NCBI GenBank assembly: GCA_052386745.1
Contig: JBQTJW010000003.1
Coordinates: forward strand, 1-64,000
Length of the DNA stretch: 64,000 bases
Direction: 5' to 3'
Source of the DNA: Panacagrimonas sp052386745
Lineage (GTDB): Bacteria; Pseudomonadota; Gammaproteobacteria; Nevskiales; Nevskiaceae
Shown here one piece after another: positions 54,357-62,811 of this stretch. The first letter of the stretch is position 1; the number at the start of each line of letters is the position of its first letter. The notes beneath the pieces are model-generated. The model saw nothing but the letters and a program-made list of their open reading frames with translations, did not search any database and was not told the DNA's origin. The position numbers were made by a program, and so were the translations under genes.

Positions 54357-54842
54357 ATGTTCCTCGCGTTCGATTTCGGCCAGAAACGGATTGGGGTCGC
54401 CGTTGGCGATGTCATCACGGCCAGCGCCCGTCCCTTGCCCACCCTTGCTTCAGCGGCGCAACCCGACTGGCCAGGCATCCAGCGACTGCTCGCCGAGTGG
54501 CGCCCGCAGGCACTCGTCGTCGGCCTGCCCCTGAACGACGACGGCACGGAGCAGCCCGTCACCCGGGAAGCCCGCCTGTTCGCCGAGCAGCTGCGCCAGC
54601 GCAGCCAGCTTCCGGTGCACCTTGCCGACGAACGTTTCTCTTCGCGCGCGGCGGACGATGCCCTGCGTGACGCGCGATCCAGCGGGCGCATGAGCCGGCG
54701 CGTGCGCAAGGGCGACCGCGACGGCGAGGCGGCCCGTGTGATCCTGGAACAGTGGCTGGCCGATCCTGCGGGCGGGCATTCCGGCCCCGGAAATTCGGAA
54801 GTCCCTTCAGTCGATCAGTCCCGTTTCCCACGGGGCGGGTAA
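54357..54842 (+). CDS. ruvX: YqgF/RuvX Holliday-junction resolvase-like nuclease
   Basis: This 161-residue RNase-H-fold protein has FLAFDFGQKRIGVAVGD (first catalytic Asp), ALVVGLPLNDDGTEQ (Glu/Asp-type region), HLADERFSSRAADDAL and DGEAARVILEQWL. In E. coli YqgF processes pre-16S rRNA and is also called RuvX. The yqgE-yqgF order here is the widely conserved pair, supporting the identification of both genes. It starts 75 bp after yqgE. The tail of about 20 residues is variable. Confidence 0.92.
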   Translation: MFLAFDFGQKRIGVAVGDVITASARPLPTLASAAQPDWPGIQRLLAEWRPQALVVGLPLNDDGTEQPVTREARLFAEQLRQRSQLPVHLADERFSSRAADDALRDARSSGRMSRRVRKGDRDGEAARVILEQWLADPAGGHSGPGNSEVPSVDQSRFPRGG

Positions 54843-54939
54843 GTCGCCGTTAAGTGGCCTGCCGCAACATGTACCCTGCGCATGCGCCCTCACCGGGCTG
54901 CGCGCGATACCCGCTTTTCCACCTTTCCCGGAGTTCGTC

Positions 54940-55533
54940 ATGTTGCGTATCCCTGTCGTTGCACTAGGTCTTTCGCTGGGCCTTTGCCTTGCCGGCTGTT
55001 CGCCGCCGCAGGAAGCACCCAAGGCGGAGGAAGTGGCGGCACCCGCGGTGGAGACCCCCGTCGCGACGGAAGCGCCCAAGGCCGAAATCCCTGCGCCGGA
55101 GCCTCCTCCTCCGCCTCCGCCGGCCCCCAAGCCCAAGCCGAAACCGAAGCCGGTCGAACAGGTGTCCGCCCCGGCTCCGGCGCCAGCGCCTCCGCCCGTC
55201 TGCCAGGAGTGCGGCGTGGTGGCCTCGGTCGATCCCATCAGCGAGAAAGGAGCGGGTAGCGGCGCCGGAGCGGTTCTCGGTGCGATTGCGGGGGGCGTGA
55301 TCGGACACCAGTTTGGTGGCGGCAAGGGCAAGAAGATCGCAACCGCCGCGGGTGCCATCGGCGGTGGGTTTGCGGGACACGAGGCCGAAAAGCGGATCCG
55401 CACCACCAGCGCCTACCAGGTCGGCGTCAACATGGAGAACGGGACCTTCCGGACCGTGCGTGTCGTCGATGCCGCGGGCTTCAGCCCTGGCACGCGGGTT
55501 CGCGTGGTAGGTGACACTCTGCAGGTCCGCTGA
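54940..55533 (+). CDS. glycine-zipper outer-membrane lipoprotein (SlyB/17-kDa antigen type)
   Basis: The 197-residue protein has a lipobox (SLGLCLAGC, Cys20). An Ala/Pro/Glu/Lys-rich spacer follows (about 25-90, with PPPPPPPAPKPKPKPKP). Next is a glycine-zipper 2TM domain (about 104-145, GSGAGAVLGAIAGGVIGHQ, then AAGAIGGGFAGHEAEKRI), and a C-terminal strand region ends RVVGDTLQVR. Such lipoproteins support envelope integrity. The Pro-Lys spacer could span the periplasm. A terminator follows at about 60 bp. Confidence 0.85.
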   Translation: MLRIPVVALGLSLGLCLAGCSPPQEAPKAEEVAAPAVETPVATEAPKAEIPAPEPPPPPPPAPKPKPKPKPVEQVSAPAPAPAPPPVCQECGVVASVDPISEKGAGSGAGAVLGAIAGGVIGHQFGGGKGKKIATAAGAIGGGFAGHEAEKRIRTTSAYQVGVNMENGTFRTVRVVDAAGFSPGTRVRVVGDTLQVR

Positions 55534-55562
55534 GCGGACCGGGCACCTGCGAGCGGGCAAAG

Positions 55563-55586
55563 CAGCCCGTCAGCCCGTCAGCCCGT
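55563..55586. repeat. short tandem repeat CAGCCCGT x3
   Basis: Three copies of CAGCCCGT lie back to back just before the terminator. Such 8-bp units slip easily and can vary in copy number. It is intergenic and no coding role is seen. Confidence 0.6.
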
Positions 55587-55596
55587 TTTGCCGAAG

Positions 55597-55624
55597 CCGC
55601 CGTACAGCCGTACGGCGGTTTTTT
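55597..55624 (+). terminator. strong Rho-independent terminator after the lipoprotein gene
   Basis: A 9-bp stem CCGCCGTAC/GTACGGCGG (55597-55605/55610-55618) with loop AGCC is followed by TTTTTT. It would end the dusA-to-lipoprotein transcription unit. Confidence 0.95.
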
Positions 55625-55760
55625 GTGTTCGCGGATCCGTTGCGAACCGCAGACCGGCGAATCCCGGCCGTCTGACCGGCGCCGGGGCGGGAGCACCCCC
55701 TAGAATCGTGCGCGTCGCGCCGCGAACACGCGGCGCCCTTCTGCGGGGGCGAAAAATCAC

Positions 55761-56477
55761 GTGGCTTCGACCAAGGCAAGCTGGACGACAAGAGCACGAC
55801 GCTGGCTGCGGGAGCGGGTTCTCGACCGCTTCCTGCTGCGCTGGATGAAAAGCCAGGTCATGCACCTGGACCATGACGTCGCGCTGCGCCTGGCCGCGCT
55901 GCTCGACGGCGCGAATTACGCCGCGACGCACATGCAGGGCGCATTGGCCACGCCGGACAAGCACGAGGTCCTGCGCATCGGGCTGGCGCAGGTGCCCCAG
56001 GACGGACTCTGCCTTGCCTGCGGCGTCTTTTCCGGGAGCGGGCTCGAGGATCTCGCGAATGGCCTGCGGCGCATCGTCCATGGTTTCGATACGACTTCAC
56101 ACGCCGTGTCGCCAACGACGCACGCAAGGTTTACCCCGGGCCGGTTCGAGCAGTCCCTTCCGCCCTTTCTGGCACAGAACCCCGGTTCGATTGCGTTTCT
56201 GCATGTCGATACCGATCTCTACGCACAGACAGTCACCGCTGCCGATGGAGTCTTGACCGACGTCTACGCGGCAACGCGGTCCGCGCTCGAACTCGTTGGC
56301 GTCCGGCTTGTCCCCGGCTCGGTGATCGTGCTGGACGAATACTTCAATTCACCCGGCTGGCGCGGGCAGGAATTCCGCGCGTTCCAGGAATGCGTGCAGT
56401 CGCGCGGATTGCGCTACCGCTATCTCGCGTACGACACGACGGGCTTCGGAACGGTGGCACTCCAGATCGTGGCCTGA
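55761..56477 (+). CDS. class I SAM-dependent methyltransferase, TylF/MycF-like
   Basis: This 238-residue protein shows late features of macrocin-O-methyltransferase (TylF) family members: ACGVFSGSGLEDLANGL (nucleotide-binding region), SIAFLHVDTDLYAQTV (metal/substrate Asp), LVPGSVIVLDEYFNSPGWRGQEFRAFQECV. Such enzymes methylate sugar hydroxyls, often on rhamnose-type or glycan substrates. The start is GTG 55761. It stands alone after the terminator, so the substrate is unknown. A TAGAAT box about 60 bp upstream could be its -10. Confidence 0.8.
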   Translation: MASTKASWTTRARRWLRERVLDRFLLRWMKSQVMHLDHDVALRLAALLDGANYAATHMQGALATPDKHEVLRIGLAQVPQDGLCLACGVFSGSGLEDLANGLRRIVHGFDTTSHAVSPTTHARFTPGRFEQSLPPFLAQNPGSIAFLHVDTDLYAQTVTAADGVLTDVYAATRSALELVGVRLVPGSVIVLDEYFNSPGWRGQEFRAFQECVQSRGLRYRYLAYDTTGFGTVALQIVA

Positions 56478-56498
56478 AACCGGCGTCATACTCGCGCC

Positions 56499-57533
56499 AT
56501 GCGCGGTTCCGCGGCCGATGAACGGATTCCCCTGGTTGGCCTGCCCAGCTGGGTCAAGGCTTCTGCGGCCTGCGGCTTCAGCCTGGCGCCGGTGCTGGAC
56601 GAACTCGGCATCCAGGCGGACCTGGTGCACGTGGAAAAGGCCACGGTCGCCCGCACGGACATGGAACGCATGATGGCGGCGTGCGTGGCGCGCTCGAAGC
56701 GCCGGCATTTCCCGCTGGTGCTCGGGCAGACGTTTGCCTTCGAATATTTGCCGGAGCTCGAGACGTTCCTGACCACCAGCCCCAGCCTGCGCGAATGCAC
56801 GCGCATCTTCGACTGGCTGCGCGTGCTTCTGAACCCGATGCTGCGCATCGAGCTGCACGAGGCCGGCACGCTGGCCAGCATGCGCCTGGACTGGAGGGGC
56901 GATCGCCCGCCGCAGATTTTCCAGTGGTTCGTGGAGGCAACCTTCGTTGCCGTGCTCAAGTTCGGCCGCGCGCTGCTGATGGGGCGTGGGGACTTCCGCG
57001 GCGCCAGCTTCCAGCTGCCGCGTCCGGTCTACGCCGCGGAGCTCGGCGACGAGCTGCGCCTGCCGGTCGTCTACGGCCACGCCCACAACGCGCTGGACCT
57101 GGACCGGCACCTGCTCGACCTGCGGCTGGAAGGCGCCTTCGAATCGCTGCACCGGCAAGCCGAGTTCCGCGTGGCGCAGCGGCTGTCGCAGCGGCCGGCG
57201 CCGGCGGGTATCGCCACGCAGATCGAGCACGCGATGGAGCGCAATCCGGCGCTGATCGGTCAGGGTATCGATGGCGTCGCGAACGAACTTGGGCTGCACC
57301 CGCGGACCCTGCAGCGGCGGCTGGCGCAGGAAGACCTGCGGTTCGCGGACATCCAGAACCGCCTGCGCTTCGCGCTGGCGCAGACCTGGCTGGCGGATCG
57401 GGAGCTGGACATCGAAACCATTTCCGAGCGCCTGGGGTTTTCCGATCGGCGCAGCTTCACGCGGGCGTTCACGCGGTGGGCCGACCTCAGCCCGAGCGCG
57501 TTTCGCGACCAGCAAGCCCGGGGAAAGACGTGA
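56499..57533 (+). CDS. AraC-family transcriptional regulator (PF12625 ligand domain)
   Basis: The 344-residue protein has an arabinose-binding-like N-terminal domain (about 15-205, GLPSWVKASAACGFSLAPVL, GQTFAFEYLPELETFLTTSP) and a C-terminal double HTH (about 245-335, GIDGVANELGLHPRTLQRRL and IETISERLGFSDRRSFTRAF). Regulators of this type often sit beside lipid or hydrocarbon metabolic genes. The next rightward genes are a metal-dependent hydrolase (about 107 bp later) and an SDR, so these are its likely targets. Confidence 0.88.
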   Translation: MRGSAADERIPLVGLPSWVKASAACGFSLAPVLDELGIQADLVHVEKATVARTDMERMMAACVARSKRRHFPLVLGQTFAFEYLPELETFLTTSPSLRECTRIFDWLRVLLNPMLRIELHEAGTLASMRLDWRGDRPPQIFQWFVEATFVAVLKFGRALLMGRGDFRGASFQLPRPVYAAELGDELRLPVVYGHAHNALDLDRHLLDLRLEGAFESLHRQAEFRVAQRLSQRPAPAGIATQIEHAMERNPALIGQGIDGVANELGLHPRTLQRRLAQEDLRFADIQNRLRFALAQTWLADRELDIETISERLGFSDRRSFTRAFTRWADLSPSAFRDQQARGKT

Positions 57534-57640
57534 AGGGTTCCCGGAATTTGTCGTCGAAAGTTCCCTCCCGTCGTTGCGGGTCATAGTCCCGGCGAGGCGC
57601 GCTGCGCACAATCGCCCCATCGACGGTGGAGGAACGTGCC

Positions 57641-58507
57641 ATGGATGGTTCATTCGGATTTCAGCAGGACATCATTCCGCGCAAGGGGCCGGACTTTGGC
57701 CTCGACGGCGACATCCCCAAGTACTGGTTCGGCGGTGACGCGTTCCGCACGCGCTTCTTCGATGCCATGTCGCTGCTCTTTCCCGAGGGCGAAAAATTCT
57801 TCATCCAGTGCGTGCGCGACTACCGCGACCAGATCCCCGACCCCACGCTGCTGGCGCAGGTGAAGGACTTCACCTACCAGGAAGGCCAGCACGGCATGGT
57901 GCACAACGCCTACAACCGGCGCATTGCCGCGCAGGGCGTGGGCGTGGATGCCATCGTGGACCAGGAGAAGCGCATGCTCGGATTCTTCCGGCGGCGCCTG
58001 CCGGCCTCGTGGACCATTGCCCATACCGCGGCGGTCGAGCACATGACGGCGATCATGGCGCACAGCTTCATGCAGCACTCGGACGTGTTCGCCGATGCCG
58101 ACGAGCGCATGCGCGCGCTGTACGTCTGGCACGGCGTGGAGGAAATCGAGCACAAGGGCGTGGCCTTCGACGTGATGAAGAAGGTGGCCCGGTCCAGCTA
58201 CGTCGCCCGCATCACCACCATGCTCTACGTCACGCTGTTCTTCCCCATGCACACGTTCCTGATCATGGCGCACATGTTCAAGGTGGACGGCCTGCGCAAC
58301 CGGCTCGGCGTGTGGGCGCGCGGCCTGTGGTGGCTGTATGGGCCGCGCGGCATCATGACGCGCCTGCTGCCGCACTACCTCGCGTACTTCAAGCCCGGCT
58401 TCCACCCCTGGGACGAAGGGCAGATGGAAACCTACCGCCGCTGGCGCGATGTCTACGACGTGAAGGGCGATGCCATCGCCGCCGCCAACGCGCTGGCGAT
58501 GGCCTGA
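57641..58507 (+). CDS. PF10118 metal-dependent hydrolase
   Basis: This 288-residue mostly helical protein has a di-metal ferritin-like signature: FTYQEGQHGMVHNAYN, AAVEHMTAIMAHSFM and LYVWHGVEEIEHKGVAFDVM, with Glu and His residues spaced as ligands. One long hydrophobic segment near 195-220 (ITTMLYVTLFFPMHTFLIMA) suggests membrane association. Family members often lie beside fatty-acid or steroid genes; the reaction is not established. GGTGGAGG lies about 8 bp before the ATG at 57641, deciding this start over one 5 codons upstream. A hairpin follows at 58518-58538. Confidence 0.82.
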   Translation: MDGSFGFQQDIIPRKGPDFGLDGDIPKYWFGGDAFRTRFFDAMSLLFPEGEKFFIQCVRDYRDQIPDPTLLAQVKDFTYQEGQHGMVHNAYNRRIAAQGVGVDAIVDQEKRMLGFFRRRLPASWTIAHTAAVEHMTAIMAHSFMQHSDVFADADERMRALYVWHGVEEIEHKGVAFDVMKKVARSSYVARITTMLYVTLFFPMHTFLIMAHMFKVDGLRNRLGVWARGLWWLYGPRGIMTRLLPHYLAYFKPGFHPWDEGQMETYRRWRDVYDVKGDAIAAANALAMA

Positions 58508-58517
58508 GCGAGCGCCC

Positions 58518-58543
58518 GCGGACCCCGCGAGGGTCCGCATTTG
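58518..58543 (+). terminator. hairpin/weak terminator after the hydrolase gene
   Basis: A perfect 8-bp stem GCGGACCC/GGGTCCGC (58518-58525/58531-58538) with loop CGCGA lies 10 bp after the stop. It is followed by ATTTGCG, only a short T-run, so termination may be partial. Confidence 0.65.
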
Positions 58544-58609
58544 CGTCGTTCTCCCGATCCGTTATGGTCAGGCGCGGTCAATGCCGAACCATAAGACGAG
58601 GAGAACGAC

Positions 58610-59410
58610 GTGGCTCAACAGAACAATGCATTCCGGCTGGATGGAAAGGTGGCCCTGGTCACCGGCGGCGCGCGCGGCATCGGCGCCGCCGTGGTCGAGG
58701 CCCTGGCGCAGGCCGGCGCCACGGTCCTGATTACCGATGTGCTGGAGGACGCCGGGCTCAAGACGGTCGAGCGCGTGCGCGCTGCCGGCGGCAAGGCCGA
58801 GTTCCGCAAGCACGACGTCACCGTCGAGGCGCAGTGGGAGTCGGTCGTGGCCCATGCCGTGGAGCGTTTCGGCGGGCTGCACGTGCTGGTCAACAACGCG
58901 GGCATCGAGACCGCGGCGCTGATGACGCAATGCACGGTCGAGGATTTTCGCCGCGTGATGGACGTCAACGTCACCGGCGTGTTCCTGGGCCACAAGCACG
59001 CGGCGCGGGTGATGAAGCCGGGCGCGAGCATCGTGAACCTGTCGTCCGTCGCCGGCATGATTGGCACCGCCGCGCACATCGCCTACCACGCCTCCAAGGG
59101 CGCGGTGCGCACCATGACCAAGGCGGCGGCCGTGGAGTGCGCGCAGCTGGGCACCGGCATCCGCGTCAACTCGATTCACCCGGCCATCGTGAAAACCGAC
59201 ATGGGCGCGCACTTCATCCAGGGCTTCGTCGATCTGAAGCTGTCGCCGGATTACGCCTCGGCCGAGACCGCGATCAAGGCCGCGCACCCGATCGGGCACT
59301 TCGGCGAACCGTCCGACGTGGCCCATGCCGTGGTGTACCTGGCCTCGGACGCGGCGAAGTGGGTGACCGGAGCCGAGCTGGTGGTGGACGGCGGCTTCAC
59401 CGCGATGTAG
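58610..59410 (+). CDS. short-chain dehydrogenase/reductase (classical SDR)
   Basis: This 266-residue NAD(P)-dependent oxidoreductase has TGGARGIG at the cofactor site, LVNNAGIETAAL, NLSSVAGMIGTAAHIAYHAS with catalytic Ser, Tyr and Lys (YHASKG), VNSIHPAIVKTDM and ASDAAKWVTGAELVVDGGF. The Asp of ITDVLEDA after beta-2 suggests preference for NAD(H). The substrate is not evident; cyclohexanol, steroid and 3-hydroxyacyl SDRs look similar. It follows the hydrolase hairpin and converges on the MarR gene. Confidence 0.92.
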   Translation: MAQQNNAFRLDGKVALVTGGARGIGAAVVEALAQAGATVLITDVLEDAGLKTVERVRAAGGKAEFRKHDVTVEAQWESVVAHAVERFGGLHVLVNNAGIETAALMTQCTVEDFRRVMDVNVTGVFLGHKHAARVMKPGASIVNLSSVAGMIGTAAHIAYHASKGAVRTMTKAAAVECAQLGTGIRVNSIHPAIVKTDMGAHFIQGFVDLKLSPDYASAETAIKAAHPIGHFGEPSDVAHAVVYLASDAAKWVTGAELVVDGGFTAM

Positions 59411-59457
59411 CCGGCCGGACGCCCGCGAGCCGAGCCCGCGGCTTTCCGCCCCGGGCG

Positions 59458-60015
59458 TCAGTTCGTCCCGGTTCCCAGGCGAGCGATGGCGCGCTTGATC
59501 TTCGCCAGGCTGCCGGCCAGCGCTTCCCGCTCGGCCGGCGTGAGATCGGCCAGGATCTGCGTGTTGAATTCGCTTTCCATGACCGTCATGCGCTTGATGA
59601 GGGCATGGGAGGGCCGGGTCAGGAAGACGCGCTTGGCGCGCTTGTCGGACGGATCGGCGCGCCGCTCGATCCATCCGCCGCTTTCCAGGCTGCCGATGAC
59701 GTCACCCAGGCTGGCCTTGCCGACTTCGAGCACATCGGCCAGCTGCGTCTGCATCATGCCGTCGTGGCGCGACAGGTGCGCCATCACCCACCACTGCGCG
59801 CGGGTGACGCCCAGGGGCTTCATGAACTGGTCGAAAGCGCTGCGACGCATGCGCGACACATCGTGAATCAGGAACCCCAGACGGATTCCATTGCTCAGGC
59901 TCTCGTCGGATGGGTCGCGGGGCGCAGGCAGTGCGGACGGCACGCTGGCCGGCTCGGTGGCCAGTGCCGGATCGGGTTTTGTGCGTCGCGGTGGACGCCG
60001 GCCTGGAATTTCCAT
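59458..60015 (-). CDS. MarR-family transcriptional regulator
   Basis: This 185-residue regulator has an unstructured N-terminus of about 45 residues (RRPPRRTKPDPALATEPAS) and then a winged helix-turn-helix: LGVTRAQWWVMAHLSRHDG, MMQTQLADVLEVGKASLGDV, GWIERRADPSDKRAKRVFLT. MarR dimers usually bind phenolic or lipophilic ligands and repress neighbouring genes. It converges on the SDR and is divergent from nothing close; the facing kinase gene ends 114 bp upstream on the same strand. Confidence 0.9.
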   Translation of the reverse strand: MEIPGRRPPRRTKPDPALATEPASVPSALPAPRDPSDESLSNGIRLGFLIHDVSRMRRSAFDQFMKPLGVTRAQWWVMAHLSRHDGMMQTQLADVLEVGKASLGDVIGSLESGGWIERRADPSDKRAKRVFLTRPSHALIKRMTVMESEFNTQILADLTPAEREALAGSLAKIKRAIARLGTGTN

Positions 60016-60129
60016 GGTCAGACGGATGCCTCAGATGCACACGGCTCGCACGGCCGTCGGTGGGTAGGTGAATGATGGTCCAGTGCGAGGCCCGATGCAC
60101 CTCGATCGCCCGGGACGACGAGGTTCACC

Positions 60130-61977
60130 TCATGACGAGCGGCGCGGCGCCGCAGGACCTGCCGCAGAAGCGGTCAGAAACGCGCGCAATCGCATCATCT
60201 TCACTGGCTTGCGCAGTACGGTATAGCCCAGCGCGCGGGCCTCGACGAGCACCGGGCCATCGGCTTCGCCGGTAAGAATCGCCACCGGCAGTCGGTAGCC
60301 GAGGATTTCTTGCAGCCGCTCACCGAGCTGCACGCCATTGAGTGAACCACCCAGCCGCAGGTCCAGCAGCAGGCAATCCCACGGCTGGCGCACGCTCGCG
60401 GCGGCGTCCAGTGCCTGATCGCTGGATGCCACGATCTGCGCGTGCACCTCCCATTCGGCGAACAGGCGTTGCATGGCATCGCGAATCATGGGGTCGTCGT
60501 CCACCAGCAGCGTCGTCGCGCGCGACACGGGCGGACTCGGCGTTTCCGGAAGTGCGGCTCCTTCATCCATCGGAACCGTTGCGGATGCCAGCGGCATCGT
60601 CACCGAGAAGCAGCTGCCGCGGTCCTGGACTGAGCGCACTGCAATCGTGTAGCCAAACGCCTTGCACAAACGATGGACAATCACCAGTCCTAGCCCGAAG
60701 CCCTGCGCGGAATCACGGCCAGGGTTGGCCACCTGGTAGAACTCGTCGAAGATGCGTTCGCGATGTTCCTCGGCAATGCCGATGCCGGAGTCCAGTACCT
60801 GCAATTCGACCCGGCTGCCGCGCCGGCGCGCGCCCACCAGCACCTTGCCTCGCGCCGTAAAACGAATGGCGTTGGACATCAGATTGCCCAGGATGCGCTC
60901 CACGGCGATGGCGTCGCCGCGCACCCAGAGCGAGGTCGACACGCGGCGCAAGACCAGGCCCTTTTTTTCAGCCTGCGGCTCGAGCTGCGTCACCGCGCTG
61001 TCGATGGCCGCGTCCAGTGACACCGCACCGCCGTCGGAGGCTTGGCGGTCTGCGGCTTCCGCGCGCGACACCGTCAGCAGCGCGTTGAACAGGTCGTCCA
61101 GCGTGTTGACGCAGGTACCGATGCGGGTCAGCAGTTCGCTGCGCTCCTCGCTCGAGCGCGCATTGCGCAGCAGCGAGGCGTACAGGTTCAGCGCGTGAAC
61201 CGGCTGGCGCAGGTCGTGGCTGGCGCTGGCGAAGAACCGGGTCTTTTCCTCGTTGGCGGCCTCGGCGAGCTGGCGAGCCCGCTCGGCTTCCTCGGAGCGC
61301 TTGCGCAGCTGTTCGAGCAGATCGTCCTTCTCGTGCCGCAGGAGCACCGAGGTGCGCAGGGTTCGCACCTGGTCGCGGCCGATCACCATCAGGGTGATGA
61401 AGGAATGCACTGCCAGCGCGATCGCGACGATGGCCACGTTTGGCGTGTCAACCAGCGCGATCAGGTACACCACAAACGGCGGTGAGCTGAGCAGGATGAA
61501 CGCGACCAGGGCCGGCGGGTGGTAGGCGTTGTTGCCGACGCCACCGGCATTGAGGCCGGTCAACAGCATGAACACGAACACCAGCATCGGCTCGCCGCCG
61601 TAGACGTGCAGCAGCACGCTGCCCAGACCCAGGCTCAATCCGCTGGCACCGGCAGTAACTGCGGCCAGCGGCCCCCAGATTCGCGGGTTGAGGTGTGCAG
61701 GCGGTCGGCGTCGATAGCGCAGACCGGTGAGCAGCCGGAAGGTTTGCACACTCAGCGTCACCGCCAGAAACACGCCGATGACGGGGTGCGGTACGAACCG
61801 CCAGGCCGCCACCGCCATCAACAGGCACATCGAGGTGACGCCCGCGGCTGTGACCGGGCTCTGCATGAAATGGCTGTGCAGCAGTTCCCGCTTGACGGCG
61901 TGCTCCAGGCCCGAGCCGTCCTGGACCGGCTGGCGCGGAATCGATGCCAGCTCAGCCCCCCGTGCGTGCGGCGCCAT
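60130..61977 (-). CDS. hybrid sensor histidine kinase/response regulator
   Basis: This 615-residue protein has an N-terminal membrane domain of about six helices (45-200). HisKA follows with His254 (FFASASHDLRQPVHALNLYA), then HATPase_c (GNLMSNAIRFT, DSGIGIA, GFGLGLVIVHRL). The C-terminal REC domain (about 490-605) has VDDDPMIRDAM, DCLLLDLRLGG with the acceptor Asp, and VLRKPVK. The SHDLRQP box marks the subclass with a Gln after Arg in the H-box. The start overlaps the upstream response-regulator gene by 26 bp, so the two are a coupled pair. Confidence 0.92.
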   Translation of the reverse strand: MAPHARGAELASIPRQPVQDGSGLEHAVKRELLHSHFMQSPVTAAGVTSMCLLMAVAAWRFVPHPVIGVFLAVTLSVQTFRLLTGLRYRRRPPAHLNPRIWGPLAAVTAGASGLSLGLGSVLLHVYGGEPMLVFVFMLLTGLNAGGVGNNAYHPPALVAFILLSSPPFVVYLIALVDTPNVAIVAIALAVHSFITLMVIGRDQVRTLRTSVLLRHEKDDLLEQLRKRSEEAERARQLAEAANEEKTRFFASASHDLRQPVHALNLYASLLRNARSSEERSELLTRIGTCVNTLDDLFNALLTVSRAEAADRQASDGGAVSLDAAIDSAVTQLEPQAEKKGLVLRRVSTSLWVRGDAIAVERILGNLMSNAIRFTARGKVLVGARRRGSRVELQVLDSGIGIAEEHRERIFDEFYQVANPGRDSAQGFGLGLVIVHRLCKAFGYTIAVRSVQDRGSCFSVTMPLASATVPMDEGAALPETPSPPVSRATTLLVDDDPMIRDAMQRLFAEWEVHAQIVASSDQALDAAASVRQPWDCLLLDLRLGGSLNGVQLGERLQEILGYRLPVAILTGEADGPVLVEARALGYTVLRKPVKMMRLRAFLTASAAGPAAPRRSS

Positions 61978-62611
61978 GCAGCATGCCCCTGCCGTGCGCC
62001 AGGTTCACCGCCTGTGCGCGGTTGGTGGCACCCAGTCGCTCGAAAATGATGCTCCAGTGGTCCTTGACCGTGCGCTCGGTCACGTTGAGCTTGCGCGCGA
62101 TCTGCTTGTTGGTCAGGCCCAGGGCCGCCAGCCGCAGAATCTCCAGGCGACGATCGCTAATGCCGTCCTGCTCCGAGGTCGGCGCTCGCGCATCAAACAC
62201 CAATTCACCCGCCAGCACCTGTTGCAAGGCGTCGGCCATCGCACTCATGTCGCGTTCCTTGGACAGGCAGCACACGACGCCCACCTCGCGCGCGCGCCGC
62301 GCCAGCTCGGGCGTGGCATCTGCACACAGCAGGCCCATGGCCACAGAGGGATGACGCGCAGTCAGGCACTTCAGCAGCGTGAGCCCGTCTTCGCCGGGCA
62401 GGCGGTAGTCCGACAGCACCAGGTCGGTGTCCTCGCGCGCCAGCGCATCCAGGGCCGCGACGCCTGACTTGACCACCCGGACCTTCAATTGCGGCAGGCT
62501 GCGGGAGAGTGCAAACGCTAGTCCGTCGCCATAGATCGGGTGATCGTCGATAAACAGCATCGTGTGGCTGAACTCTGCTCCCGGTGGATTCATCGCTGGT
62601 CTCGAGTTCAT
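61952..62611 (-). CDS. NarL/LuxR-type response regulator
   Basis: This 219-residue two-domain regulator has a REC domain (FIDDHPIYGDGLAFALSR; phosphate acceptor Asp68 in VLSDYRLPGEDG; Lys in CLSKERD) and a LuxR HTH (LEILRLAALGLTNKQIARKL, NVTERTVKDHWS). It is probably phosphorylated by the hybrid kinase it overlaps. The gene starts 36 bp from a perfect CRP/Clp-type palindrome shared with the divergent small secreted protein. A start 6 codons later is possible. Confidence 0.92.
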   Translation of the reverse strand: MNSRPAMNPPGAEFSHTMLFIDDHPIYGDGLAFALSRSLPQLKVRVVKSGVAALDALAREDTDLVLSDYRLPGEDGLTLLKCLTARHPSVAMGLLCADATPELARRAREVGVVCCLSKERDMSAMADALQQVLAGELVFDARAPTSEQDGISDRRLEILRLAALGLTNKQIARKLNVTERTVKDHWSIIFERLGATNRAQAVNLAHGRGMLHGAARTGG

Positions 62612-62646
62612 GGAAGCGGCAATTGTCGAGCCCGAACCTTTACTGC

Positions 62647-62666
62647 GTTGTGAACCACGTCACAAC
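62647..62666. promoter_or_regulatory. perfect CRP/Clp-type operator
   Basis: The palindrome GTTGTGA-ACCACG-TCACAAC contains the core TGTGA-N6-TCACA recognised by E. coli CRP and by Clp of xanthomonads. It lies between the response-regulator gene (start at 62611, leftward) and the small secreted protein (start at 62812, rightward). A second inverted repeat AACCGT-N8-ACGGTT lies at 62699-62718. Presence of the site is certain, regulation by CRP/Clp inferred. Confidence 0.85.
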
Positions 62667-62811
62667 TGGCCTTCGGTACGGGTCGCTGGAGGCCCCTGAA
62701 CCGTACTTCTGGACGGTTGTTGGACATGGGGACGGCGGCAACACTTCCTGCACGGCATGCGAACCCCACCGCATCCGTCGTCCATCACATCCAGACCAGC
62801 AGGAGCACCCC

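Noticed and set aside
55563..55586. CAGCCCGT repeats as a CRISPR-like array
   Set aside because: The units are contiguous with no spacers and only 8 bp; they are a simple tandem repeat.
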